A stretch of DNA of 64,000 nt from positions 5,518,001 through 5,582,000 of the forward strand of contig OZ241882.1 of the NCBI GenBank assembly GCA_965203255.1, read 5' to 3'. Each line of letters starts with the position of its first letter. Positions within the stretch are counted from its first letter, which is position 1. The notes below the pieces were generated by a model. The model did not search any database and had not been told where the DNA came from. It was given only the letters and a program-made list of their open reading frames with translations. This DNA is from JAPOUP01 sp965203255 (GTDB lineage: Bacteria; Pseudomonadota; Alphaproteobacteria; Rhodobacterales; Rhodobacteraceae). Below are positions 52,775-60,612 of the stretch, one piece after another. Position numbers and translations under genes: made by a program.

Positions 52775-53674
52775 CTATTTCTTTGCGCCGAAGACTCCCG
52801 ACCAGTCGCTGGTGTCGAACGCTCCCCATGCCTCCTCGTGGTCCGGGCCGTGAAAGTTCCCCACGATGTGGTCGTCGAATCCGCTTCCGGTTTCGAACCG
52901 CCCCCCGGAGAGCGGGATGCCCGACCATCCGGGCGGCCCGACCCGAGATAAGCCTATCCTGATTTCCGCATCCACCGTGGGCCGGCCGGACAGGTCGACC
53001 GTCAACGTTGCGGTCCCGGAGCCTGTCCTGCCCGCGGCATCGTAGGCTTCCGCAATTCCGCGCCATGTCGCGCTTGTCGCGGGATTGCTGCCCGCGGCGT
53101 CGCCGACGACCACTCCCATGCTTATGGAGAATGCCTGGTCATCAATCTGCACCACGCCAAGCGAACCTGAAAGCGCGACCTCGGCGGTCATCACGGAGGC
53201 AAGGCCGTGATCTCCCCAGAAATCGAAACTCTCCACCGACTGGACTGAGATTCGGAGTCCCTCAAGCAGTTCACCTATGTCCATGCCGCCGCTAAGGCGC
53301 GCCGTGTGGAAGCCGTTCCGCGTCTCGAAGTCAGTTTCCTCGAGATCCGCGCTCGTCAGACGTTCTCCCTCGGCGAAGATGTCCTGCAACGCAAGCACCG
53401 CGCCATCCGGGTCGAGGCAGCGCGTGCCCGAACAGGAAAAGGGTACGTGAAGGGAACGGGCTTCGCCGTGAACGTCAATCGATGACATGAGAAGCGTATC
53501 GGCAGAGTTTACGACCCCGTTCGCCTTTGCCGCCGCTCGGTCTCTTTCACGGGCTCTTTCGAGAGCGGCAAAGTCGGGCGGATTAAATGTGGGCCAGCGG
53601 TGTGGCGGCGGTTCCGGCGTTTTGTACCCGCAGGCGGCGAGCGCGAATATGGCGAAGGCGTATGCAATGCGCAT
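52775..53674 (-). CDS. Surface lipoprotein with TbpB-like C-terminal module (transposon passenger)
   Basis: A 299-residue protein; ATG 53674 follows AGGAG and gives MRIAYAFAIFALAACGYK, a lipobox (L-A-A-C) with the lipidated Cys at residue 15. The N-terminal half is predicted helical and mixed (FAALERARERDRAAAKANG). The C-terminal half (ATSATWRGIAEAYDAAGRTGSGTATLTVDLSGRPTVDAEIRIG...GIPLSGGRFETGSGFDDHIVGNFHGPDHEEAWGAFDTSDWSGVFGAKK) matches the TbpB-like barrel, with the F-x-G-P-x-x-E-E and G-x-F-G-A signatures. Such proteins are displayed on the outer membrane. It is antisense to the transposase and within the transposon ends. Confidence 0.85.
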   Translation of the reverse strand: MRIAYAFAIFALAACGYKTPEPPPHRWPTFNPPDFAALERARERDRAAAKANGVVNSADTLLMSSIDVHGEARSLHVPFSCSGTRCLDPDGAVLALQDIFAEGERLTSADLEETDFETRNGFHTARLSGGMDIGELLEGLRISVQSVESFDFWGDHGLASVMTAEVALSGSLGVVQIDDQAFSISMGVVVGDAAGSNPATSATWRGIAEAYDAAGRTGSGTATLTVDLSGRPTVDAEIRIGLSRVGPPGWSGIPLSGGRFETGSGFDDHIVGNFHGPDHEEAWGAFDTSDWSGVFGAKK

Positions 53675-53924
53675 GGGCAATCTCCTCGTGTGAACGCGGA
53701 CCCGGCGGGTGCCGGGCCGTTGCCAACATTCTTGCGAGAAGATGTCCCCGCCTATTCGCCAAGGCGCCGGGGAGCTACCCCGTGCCGGGTCAGGCTTATT
53801 CAGCGGGCAGCCCGACCCAGTTGGCCGGACTCGCAAAAATGTTGGCACAGGCACATTCGGCCAAATCGTCGGCAGAAGTCAAGTTGACTTTTGGGCGCTT
53901 GGGCGGGATCTCAGGAAAGTGCGG

Positions 53925-54098
53925 ATGCCGAAGTCGGACAGCCGAATTGCGCAGGAACAGGACATGCCGAAGCGAAACGCAAAATACGAGGAACCCGTCA
54001 GGGTTCCCTCATCGCCAGAGGAACTGGCGCGGATGGTCGCAATGGCGCTACAGCGAGGGGGAAGACGAGGACAAGTCCTGAAGCTGGGGAATTTCTGA
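53925..54098 (+). CDS. Small ORF near the right transposon end
   Basis: A 57-residue frame, MPKSDSRIAQEQDMPKRNAKYEEPVRVPSSPEELARMVAMALQRGGRRGQVLKLGNF, preceded by AGGAAAG at good spacing. It is charged and without signal or membrane segment, with a plausible amphipathic helix (SPEELARMVAMALQRG). It stops just inside the right inverted repeat. Not recognised; it could be a small cargo gene. Confidence 0.45.
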   Translation: MPKSDSRIAQEQDMPKRNAKYEEPVRVPSSPEELARMVAMALQRGGRRGQVLKLGNF

Positions 54099-54101
54099 TG
54101 T

Positions 54102-54143
54102 GTCAGCCTCGACGACCCTCGGGTAAACGAGTATATAATTCCC
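54102..54143 (-). repeat. Right terminal inverted repeat of the IS1595 transposon
   Basis: Reverse complement of the left end apart from two mismatches; followed directly by TTACTTTA. Confidence 0.9.
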
Positions 54144-54394
54144 TTACTTTACGTTCCTTTGTTGGGTTTAGGCCAAGATCCGTTCGCAGATCTCAGCGCG
54201 TCATGCTGCAATTCAGGTTCCGCTCCTCCTTCGATTTCCGTGCGGAGCCGACGGGCATGCGTGATCCTGTCCGGTAACCCGATCACGACGCACGAAGCCA
54301 TACGGTGTTTTCCAGACGCGGTGAACAGACAGGATTCCACTGATCGATCAGTTCCGGCAAGCCGATGCGGCAGGCCGTCCGGCAAAGGGATGTT

Positions 54395-54566
54395 TCCCGT
54401 ACGGCCTTGTTCGCGGACAATTTGGGTCCGACCCGATGAATGCAGGCCGGTTGCATGCGGTACGGGCTCGTTTGCACATAATTCTGGTCTGGCCACGGCG
54501 ATGGACGCACCCAATCCGGGCCGGAAATCACAATGATTGCAGTCCGAAGCGATTATGATTGCAGGT
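54395..54566 (-). repeat. Diverged inverted repeat, copy 2 (partner 47451-47610)
   Basis: It matches the other copy over TGTAGCAACCTGCAATCAT and CCGGCCCGGATTGGGTGCGT, with an extra ~20-base duplication (GCAATCAT twice). The minus-strand frame is conserved with the partner's frame (PDWVRPSPWPDQNYVQTSPY). The sequence has not been identified. Confidence 0.55.
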
Positions 54567-54887
54567 TGCTACATTTGGCGATGCGTGTGCCTGCCTTCTC
54601 GTGTGAACCGTGGTATGCGCGAACGCGCTTCGTAGGGCAGTGCGCCACGGGATCCTTTCGTAGTCCGCTGAGCGATGTGCGGTAGATCGGCATCCACCTG
54701 CCTCCAGCAGCGCTATCCAGAAGCCGAACGAGAGGGCGGCAACCACATGCGGATGGCTGGCTGGAACGCCCTTCCGACCGAACCTCGACTTCACCTGCCT
54801 CATCGCGTGGACAGCTCTATCGTCGTGACGAGCTCGGTCGCTATCATACCATCCCTCGCCGTATGCCACCGTGAGTCGGGCGTCCAT
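54528..54887 (-). pseudogene. Abi-like protein remnant
   Basis: The frame contains AVHAMRQVKSRFGRKGVPASHPHVVAALSFGFWIALLEAG, then a shifted YERIPWRTALRSAFAH. This resembles the L-S-F-G-F-W...L-W-R-x-A-L-x-x-A-F core of Abi-like (abortive-infection-related) proteins. The expected R-N-R-x-x-H-H-E-P segment is absent, so it is a truncated or frameshifted remnant. The call is tentative. Confidence 0.4.
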
Positions 54888-54895
54888 CGCGTTCC

Positions 54896-55369
54896 TTAGT
54901 GTAAACTCAAGTACTCGATACGGTCCATGAAAGGCGGCAAAGGCGGCGGCGTTCCAGCCATGAGGTCCAACGCAGCGGCAGGGTTTCCGCCCGCGACGCG
55001 GGAATAGGTCGCGAACCGCTCGGGCGAATTCGGGTTTATCGGAAAATTCTCAACCACCTCGCCTACGCAAACTGCCTTCCCTTGATTGACGGCGGAGTTC
55101 TCGTGGAGTCGCGGGACCGTCTGCTCTCCGCCAAATGGCGCGTCCACCTCGTCGGCCCCGAATTGCAATGCCTCCGTTGCCGCGGTCAGTACACCAGCGG
55201 CGATGCCCGCGATGAGCGGATGGGCATCCTGCGTCACGGACGCTACATTGAGGACGACGCCCCAGACGGCCCCAAGCCAGGTGAGAACACCATCGCGTTC
55301 TGCAACATGGTGGTGGCTGAACAGATGCGCATTCTCGTGCGCTATGCGGTCGGCGAGAATTGGTGGCAC
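54896..55369 (-). CDS. Hypothetical protein fragment
   Basis: A 157-residue frame, MPPILADRIAHENAHLFSHHHVAERDGVLTWLGAVWGVVLNVASVTQDAHPLIAGIAAGVLTAATEALQFGADEV. It contains a protein-like hydrophobic segment (GAVWGVVLNVASV...LIAGIAAGVLTAATEAL). I do not recognise it. It may continue from the decayed region upstream and could itself be a remnant. Confidence 0.35.
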   Translation of the reverse strand: MPPILADRIAHENAHLFSHHHVAERDGVLTWLGAVWGVVLNVASVTQDAHPLIAGIAAGVLTAATEALQFGADEVDAPFGGEQTVPRLHENSAVNQGKAVCVGEVVENFPINPNSPERFATYSRVAGGNPAAALDLMAGTPPPLPPFMDRIEYLSLH

Positions 55370-55918
55370 GACGGAACCCCATCCGCCGGCAAGTGGTCAT
55401 TCGAACACCGCTTCGTCGCCGCCGGGACCGAGCCGTTCGAGCATCAGGCCCGCTGTGTGGCGAACTGCGAGTTCTCGCACGTGCGACTGGGACTTGGCGC
55501 AGACGCACGACTCAGCTATCCGTTCATCGACGAACCGCAGGACAGCTGGGCCGCTCGCATGAGGTATCGCTATCGGAAACTCCGGATGAGGTTCAGCCGC
55601 GCGACCTCCGCGCCATGCACCTGACCCCGGTCCCTCTTCCGAACCACGGTACTTCTGGCGGCTGCGCACCGTATCGTAGCCGAAGGACCGGGGGAGCGCC
55701 CGGAGAGGGTCTTCGCCTCGCTCTTCCTGCGGATGATCGAGATGGGACATCGTCAGTTCCGCAATGCGCGCGATAGTGGCGGCAACGCATGATCCATTGC
55801 CCAACAGGACCTGTGTTGTTTCTCTTTTTATGTCAGCAGACATAAGACGAACATTCCTGACGAACTTAGCCGGCTGCCGTGAAGGCATTCCTTCATGGAG
55901 CCAGCACACTTCCTTCAA

Positions 55919-57140
55919 AAGGCTTATCCCTTTGACTACGGCACCGCAACATGTTGTACCGGCGGTCTGACGGCCGGTTTCCCGGATTCCGGCGGAATCC
56001 GGGCCGCCGCCGCCACGCGGCGGCCCGTCCGGAGCTGGAAGGATCGGGATTCGGGGGGACTGGGGGTCGGCGCCGCGGGACGGAGCGGAGTCCGGACGTC
56101 AGGCGGCGGCGTCGGTGAGGTCGCGGTACGTCGCGGGCGGCAGCCCGAGGCCGATGCCGGGGAGTCGGTCGAAGGAGGTCCGCCGGTGGCGGCGGCGGTT
56201 CCATCGGAAGACAAACTCGTCCAGGTAGCGCTGGGCGCGCTTCCTGCGCAGCCCGTGGTACACGCCCATGGCCCAGCGCTTCAGGTTGGAGAACACCCGG
56301 TGGATCCACCTCAGGACCTTGTGGGCCGGGCGGCCGCCGACCACCCTGCGCTCGCGCGGGCTGTCGGGCAGCCCGGTGTATCCGCTCCACCCGTCGGTGA
56401 CGGCCCAGGCGCCCGGCTCGACCGCCCCGGCGATGAACCCGCGGAGCGTCACCCCGCCGTAGTCCCCGACCGTCTCCAGCCGGATGCGGCGTGGACTGCC
56501 GTCCTCCGACAGCTCCACGGCCCCGGCGATGGGGATCCGGCCCGACGTGCTGCGGCCCCGGCCGGCCACGCCCCTCTCCCCGCCGTCCTCCGCGCCGCCG
56601 CCGTCGCGGCAGGGCATCGACGCCTCGTCCACCTCCGCGATCCCCTGCAGCGGGCTACGGTCCGGGTCCACCATGGCCCGCCGCAGCTTCCGGAGAAGCA
56701 GCCAGGCGCTTCTGTAGCTTCCGATTCCCAGCTGCGCCTGCAGCTGCAGCGCGGAGATGCCGTTGGAGTGCGTCGCCATGAGGTGGGCCGCAGGGAACCG
56801 TGTCCTGAGCGGAAGGTGGGAGCGGTGCATCACGGTGCCCGCCGTCACCGAGGTCTGGCGGCCGCAGTCCGCGCATTCCCGGCGGCAGCGCTCCCCTTTC
56901 AGCTCCCAGCCCCTCGTCCCGCCGCAGGCCGGGCACGCGAAGCCCCTGCCCCAGCGCAGCTCCGCAAGGCGCCGGGCGCAGGCGCCGTCGTCCGGCAGGA
57001 GCTCCCCGGACTCCTGGCGGGACATGGGGCGGTCGTCTTTCCATCGGCTTGGCATGGGAGGAACACAAGGCGAACACGACGCCGCGTCAACCCCCTCCGA
57101 CACAAAATATTGACCCGCCTTGGTCAAAGGGATAAGCCTT
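55919..57140 (-). mobile_element. IS1595-family element, copy without cargo
   Basis: Ends AAGGCTTATCCCTTTGAC and its complement (GTCAAAGGGATAAGCCTT), flanked by the exact 8-bp duplication TCCTTCAA (55911-55918 and 57141-57148). It is 1222 bp and carries one transposase. The terminal sequences are unrelated to those of the transposon at 51153. Confidence 0.9.
56099..57055 (-). CDS. IS1595-family transposase
   Basis: A 318-residue transposase starting MPSRWKDDRPMSRQESGELLPDDGACARRLAELRWGRGFACPACGGTRGWELKGERCRRECADCGRQTSVTAGTVMHRSHLPLRTRFPAAHLM, with a zinc ribbon (C-x2-C...C-x2-C). The catalytic domain has LQGIAEVDEASMPCRD (Asp-Glu), GAWAVTDGWSGYTGL (Asp) and WIHRVFSNLKRWAMGVYHGLRRKRAQRYLDEFVFRWNRR (the VFSNLKRW variant of the third motif). 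A longer frame upstream to 57220 belongs to the interrupted host ORF, not to the transposase. Confidence 0.92.
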   Translation of the reverse strand: MPSRWKDDRPMSRQESGELLPDDGACARRLAELRWGRGFACPACGGTRGWELKGERCRRECADCGRQTSVTAGTVMHRSHLPLRTRFPAAHLMATHSNGISALQLQAQLGIGSYRSAWLLLRKLRRAMVDPDRSPLQGIAEVDEASMPCRDGGGAEDGGERGVAGRGRSTSGRIPIAGAVELSEDGSPRRIRLETVGDYGGVTLRGFIAGAVEPGAWAVTDGWSGYTGLPDSPRERRVVGGRPAHKVLRWIHRVFSNLKRWAMGVYHGLRRKRAQRYLDEFVFRWNRRRHRRTSFDRLPGIGLGLPPATYRDLTDAAA

Positions 57141-57388
57141 TCCTTCAAATTATCCCGAAAAAACTTTGGAGGCGGGAAGCAACGCCTAATCAAAGACTTG
57201 CGCCTGGCACGGAATGCCATTAGCGTCTCGGGTCGGCGAGGTGCGGTGCGCCGACGTGGCGACCTTCGGCCGCTGGTTTGATGCGCTGGGCACCGCCGAG
57301 ACGCTAGCGGAGGTCTTCGAACCCCGAATGGGTCACTGACCGGCGCGCAGAGCTTCGGTTCCGTGCGGTTCCGTCCATTTTGCTCCTA

Positions 57389-58442
57389 GTGTAGCGCCAT
57401 CGTAGCAATGACGGTTCTGCCTGGCTGTCTCTTGGCATCATGCCGCCTTTGCCGGCATCAGGCGGGCGACGGGAAGGCGGCGGCGGACCGCCCCCGGCCC
57501 GCATCATGGAACGGAGCAGGCCATGGAACAGGAGACGGGGACTCCCAAAGAGGGACGCAGGATATGCCGGATCCGCCTTTCGGATGGCGAGAGGGCGGAA
57601 CTGCGGCAGCTGGAGGACAGCGGTGCGGCGGCGCACAGGCGCCGGCGCGCCCGGCTCCTGCCGCTGGCGGACCGGCCTGGCGGGCCGGGGACCGTCGATG
57701 CGGTCCCGGAAGGGACCGTGGGGAAGACCCTGAAAAAAACGGCATGAAGCCGTGGCCCAGGGCGGTACCGGTGCATCCCGCCCAGGGCCAGCGGCGACCT
57801 CCCCGCCGCGATGGAGGACGTGCTGGAGCGGCGCCAGCGGGAGTTCACGGATGACGGGGCGCTGGCCGTCATGGACGGGACCTCCCGCCAGCGGAGGAGG
57901 GAGACCCGGGCGCCGCGGACGGCGCGTCCCGGCGACCCCGCCGTCCACGACTCCGGATACGGGCGCAACGGCACCGCGGACCTGTTCATGCCGTTCGCCC
58001 CGCCGCCCGGCTGGCGGAAGGTGAAGGTCACCGACCGCCGGACGCGCAGGGACTGGGCCAGGGTCGTCCGCGGACCCGTGGACGCCACCTTCCCCGGCAG
58101 GCGCACCGTGCCCGTGATGGACAGCCCCGACGTCCACGCCGTCGGCTCCCTCCACGGGACGTTCCCTCCCGACGGGGCGGCGCGGACCGCCGCCCGGCTG
58201 GAGATCCACCATCCCCCGAGGCGCGCAGGCCGGCCGGACGTGGCCGGGACCGGGACCGGGGCCATGGTCCGCCAGTGCCTGGACCGCCGCATTCCCGACC
58301 GGGAGACGATGTGCCGGCGGACCGGGGCATGGGCCCGAAGGAGGAACCGGGAGAGGGCCGCCGTGGACTGGCGTTTCACGACAGCTGACGCGCGCGTCAG
58401 GCTCAGGTCCCTTTACCCGTCAACGCAATGATGGCGCTTCAC
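57389..58442 (+). mobile_element. IS630-type element D, copy 1 (internally deleted)
   Basis: The ends GTGTAGCGCCATCG (57389) and GATGGCGCTTCAC (ending 58442) are flanked by TA on both sides. It is 1054 bp, 242 bp shorter than copy 2. The difference maps within the N-terminal part of the transposase gene. Confidence 0.82.
57523..58431 (+). pseudogene. IS630 transposase (element D, copy 1), deleted and interrupted
   Basis: The frame starts MEQETGTPKEGRRICRIRLSDGERAELRQLEDSGAAAHRRRRARLLPLADRPGGPGTVDAVPEGTVGKTLKKTA and stops at a TGA. The same frame continues with CIPPRASGDLPAAMEDVLERRQREFTDDGALAVMDGTSRQRRRE, then PVMDSPDVHAVGSLHGTFPPDGAARTAARLEIHHPP and RRIPDRETMCRRTGAWARRRNRERAAVDWRFTTADARVRLRSLYPSTQ. 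About 80 codons present in copy 2 between LLPLAD and RPGG are missing. The element cannot make a full transposase. Confidence 0.78.
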
Positions 58443-58521
58443 TAGTGAAACCGGGCATATATCTGTGCGGATCTCCAGGGCGTCGGCACTTCACCCGGCG
58501 GGCCCCGCCGACTTTCGGCAC

Positions 58522-58941
58522 TCATGCCATATCCGTTCTGGCGAAGTCATCGCCCCTGTAGATGAGCCGGCTACCGCAAGCCTGCGCACAGGCGTAGGCG
58601 AAACAATCCCCGAAATTCAGGTCGGCCTCATGACCGACCATCTTACCGTAGGTCCGTGCCGCAAGATTGGCCCTTTGACCGATCGCCCGCGTAATGTCGA
58701 TGTTCCGTACTTCGATGTCGTCGCAGAAGGTCTCAACGATCTGTTCGGCCAGTTCGTGCCGATGGAAATCGGGGCGCGTTGCTCCCGACCGGGACCGAGC
58801 CAGTGCGGCGGTCGCCTCGAACCGAACCAGAGGCGAGACGTAACGCCCGCATTCCTGATCCGCGATACATTTAACAATCTCCTCATATCCCTGTTCCCTG
58901 TTCAGGATCGCAATGATGGCCGAGGCGTCGATGAACATCAT
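58522..58941 (-). CDS. VapC-type PIN-domain toxin
   Basis: A 139-residue PIN ribonuclease. ATG 58941 overlaps the antitoxin stop by four bases (ATGA) and gives MMFIDASAIIAILNREQGYEEIVKCI, with the first catalytic Asp in FIDAS. Later acids are in RFEATAALARSR (Glu) and EADLNFGDCFAYACAQACGSRLIYRGDDFARTD (Asp pairs), the PIN fold's four-acid site. It cleaves RNA, typically tRNA or rRNA, when not bound by VapB. The module sits between two inverted IS630-type elements. Confidence 0.92.
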   Translation of the reverse strand: MMFIDASAIIAILNREQGYEEIVKCIADQECGRYVSPLVRFEATAALARSRSGATRPDFHRHELAEQIVETFCDDIEVRNIDITRAIGQRANLAARTYGKMVGHEADLNFGDCFAYACAQACGSRLIYRGDDFARTDMA

Positions 58942-59183
58942 GCGGCCTCCCACATGGTATCGCTGAATCTCTTCATGTCGAAGTTCGGATCGACCTCTCC
59001 GATCCCATCGGCTTTCGCCTGAAGCTCGTTAATCCGCTCAATCAGAGGCTTTTCCCTTGCTACGGCCTGAAGCTCCGCCTGCAGGGCAGCGCGAACAGCC
59101 TCGGTCTTGGTCCTGGCTCCCGTGACTTCTTTGACCTGGGCGGCCAGCGCGTTGACTTCTTCGTCTCGAATATAGAGCGGCAT
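58938..59183 (-). CDS. VapB-type antitoxin
   Basis: An 81-residue antitoxin starting MPLYIRDEEVNALAAQVKEVTGARTKTEAVRAALQAELQAVAREKPLIERINELQAKADGIG and ending DPNFDMKRFSDTMWEAA. The N-terminal ribbon-helix-helix (PLYIRDEEVNALAAQVKEVTGARTKTEAVRAAL) matches the Rv0623-like VapB group. ATG 59183 is preferred over 59189 because the AGGAGG is 8 bases upstream of it. The C-terminal tail should bind and inhibit VapC. The pair probably autoregulates through the AT-rich upstream region (59190-59260). Confidence 0.92.
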   Translation of the reverse strand: MPLYIRDEEVNALAAQVKEVTGARTKTEAVRAALQAELQAVAREKPLIERINELQAKADGIGEVDPNFDMKRFSDTMWEAA

Positions 59184-59316
59184 CTGCATATCCTCCTGTT
59201 ATCCATATGTATATCCCAAGCGAGATATTCAATCAACGCAAAACGAATATTCGTCTCGAATTCCCTCCACTTCCGATAGCGTTCCAGCTGTCGTCTGCCT
59301 GGATTACATCCGCCTA

Positions 59317-60612
59317 GTGTAGCGACATCATTGCGTTGACGGGTAAAGGGACTTGAGCCTGACGCGAGCGTCGGCTGTCGTGAAACGCCAGTTGACGGCG
59401 GCCTTCTCCCGGTTCCTCCGTTCCGCCCATGCCCCGGTCTGCCGGCACATCGCCGCCCGGTCGGGAATGCGGCGGTTCAGGCACTGGCGCGCCATGGCCC
59501 CGATCCCGGCCTCGGCCACGTCCGGCCAGCCTGCGCGCTTCGGGGGATGGTGGATCTCCAGCCGGGCGGCGATCCGCGCCGCCTCTTCGGGAGGGAACGT
59601 CCCGTGGAGGGAGCCGACGGTGTGGACGTCGGGGTTGTCCATCACGGGCACGATGCGCTTGCCGGGGAAGGTGACGTCGACAGGCCCGCGGATGACCCTG
59701 GCCCAGTCCCTGCGCGTCCGGCGGTCGGTGACCTTCACCTCCCGCCATCCGGGCAGCGGGGCGAACGGCATGAACAGGTTCGCGGCGCCGTTGCGCCCGT
59801 ATCCGAAGCCGTGGACGGCGGGGCCGCCGGGACGCGCCGGCCGCGGCACCCGGGTCTCCCTCCTCCGCTGGCGGGAGGTCCCGTCCATGACGGCCAGCGC
59901 CCCGTCATCCGTGAACTCCCGCTGGTACCGCTCCAGCACGTCCTCCATCGCGGCGGGGAGGTCGCCGCCGGCCCTGGGCGGGATGCACCGGTACCGCCCT
60001 GGGCCACGGCTTCATGCCGTTTTTTTCAGGGTCTTCCTCACGGTCCCGTCCGGGACCGTGTCGACGGTCCCCAGCCCGCCACGCCGGTCCGCCAGCGGCC
60101 GCGTCGTCCACCGGCTCCGCCCCTCGGGCGGCTGCGGGCAGGCGAGGGCCACCGGCTTCGCCTCGCCCCCGCCGTCGAGGCTGCGCGCCTTCCGGTTCCT
60201 CTGTCCGCGGCGGACCAGCGCCGCCTCCAGCCCCTCCCCGGCGCAGCGGCGGCGCACCCGCCCGGCGGCCGGCACGCCGACCTCCAGGACCGGCGCGATG
60301 TCGCAGTCGGTGCGGCCCCCGTCGGTCAGCGGCAGGATCCGGGCGTGACGGCGCCTGTACGCCGCCGCACTGCTGTCGGCCAGCTGCCGCAGTTCCGCCC
60401 TCCCGCCATCCGAAAGGCGGACCCGGTAAATCCTGCGTCCCCTGTTCTTGGGAGTCCCCGTCCTCTGTGCCATTGTCCGCTCCGTTCCATGGTGCAGGCC
60501 GGAGCGGTCCGCCGCCGCCTTCCGCCGCCCGCGGGTTGCCTGAGGCCGGAACAGATGGCATGAAGCCTGGAGACAATCAGACAGAATACTCATTTCTACG
60601 ATGGCGCTACAC
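59317..60612 (-). mobile_element. IS630-type element D, copy 2
   Basis: 1296 bp, in inverted orientation to copy 1. Ends GTGTAGCGACATCA (59317) and GATGGCGCTACAC (ending 60612) are flanked by TA. Copies 1 and 2 bracket the vapBC pair. Confidence 0.82.
59328..60473 (-). pseudogene. IS630 transposase (element D, copy 2), interrupted by a TGA
   Basis: The N-terminal frame from 60473 (MAQRTGTPKNRGRRIYRVRLSDGGRAELRQLADSSAAAYRRRHARILPLTDGGRTDCDIAPVLEVG) ends at ...RKTLKKTA-stop at 60012. The same frame resumes SRGPGRYRCIPPRAGGDLPAAMEDVLERYQREFTDDGALAVMDGTSRQ to 59328. In a shifted frame the junction reads KKNGMKPWPR, the family's K-K-N-x-x-K-P-W motif. So the TGA results from two compensating indels, one in the A7 run. 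Both copies share this lesion, meaning it predates their duplication. Confidence 0.75.

Larger units (their letters stand above)
51153..54143. mobile_element. IS1595-family transposon with passenger genes
   Basis: Two 42-bp inverted repeats (51153-51194 and 54102-54143) match at 40 of 42 positions and begin GGGAATTATATAC. They are flanked by an exact 8-bp direct duplication TTACTTTA (51145-51152 and 54144-54151), the duplication length known for IS1595. The 2991-bp element carries its transposase (51379), an 80-residue membrane protein, a surface lipoprotein on the opposite strand and a small ORF. Passenger-bearing members of IS1595 are known as a class; this cargo is unusual. Confidence 0.9.
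55397..57220 (-). pseudogene. Unrecognised ORF interrupted by the IS1595-type element
   Basis: Removing the element at 55919-57140 and one copy of its 8-bp duplication joins MAFRARRKSLIRRCFPPPKFFRDNLKE (from 57220) in frame to VCWLHEGMPSRQPAKFVRNVRLMSADIKRETTQVLLGNGSCVAATIARIAELTMSHLDHP and on to 55397. The joined frame gives about 200 residues. The family is not recognised. The stretch NVRLMSADIKRETTQVLLGNGSCVAATIARIAEL looks genuinely protein-like; the later part may be out of frame. Confidence 0.4.

Noticed and set aside
53584..53887. Plus-strand open frames opposite the lipoprotein gene.
   Set aside because: Arginine/proline-rich shadows; the minus strand carries a lipobox protein with a good ribosome binding site.
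55082..55624. A 180-codon plus-strand frame as a gene.
   Set aside because: No motif, no upstream Shine-Dalgarno, and the opposite strand looks more protein-like; left unannotated.
22640..60014. Possible reassignment of TGA to Trp, suggested by the in-frame TGA in the aldehyde dehydrogenase and in both IS630-D transposases.
   Set aside because: TGA is used as a normal stop in many intact genes here, including several ATGA stop/start overlaps (16885, 21940, 26557, 58938). The IS630-D stop is better explained by paired indels.
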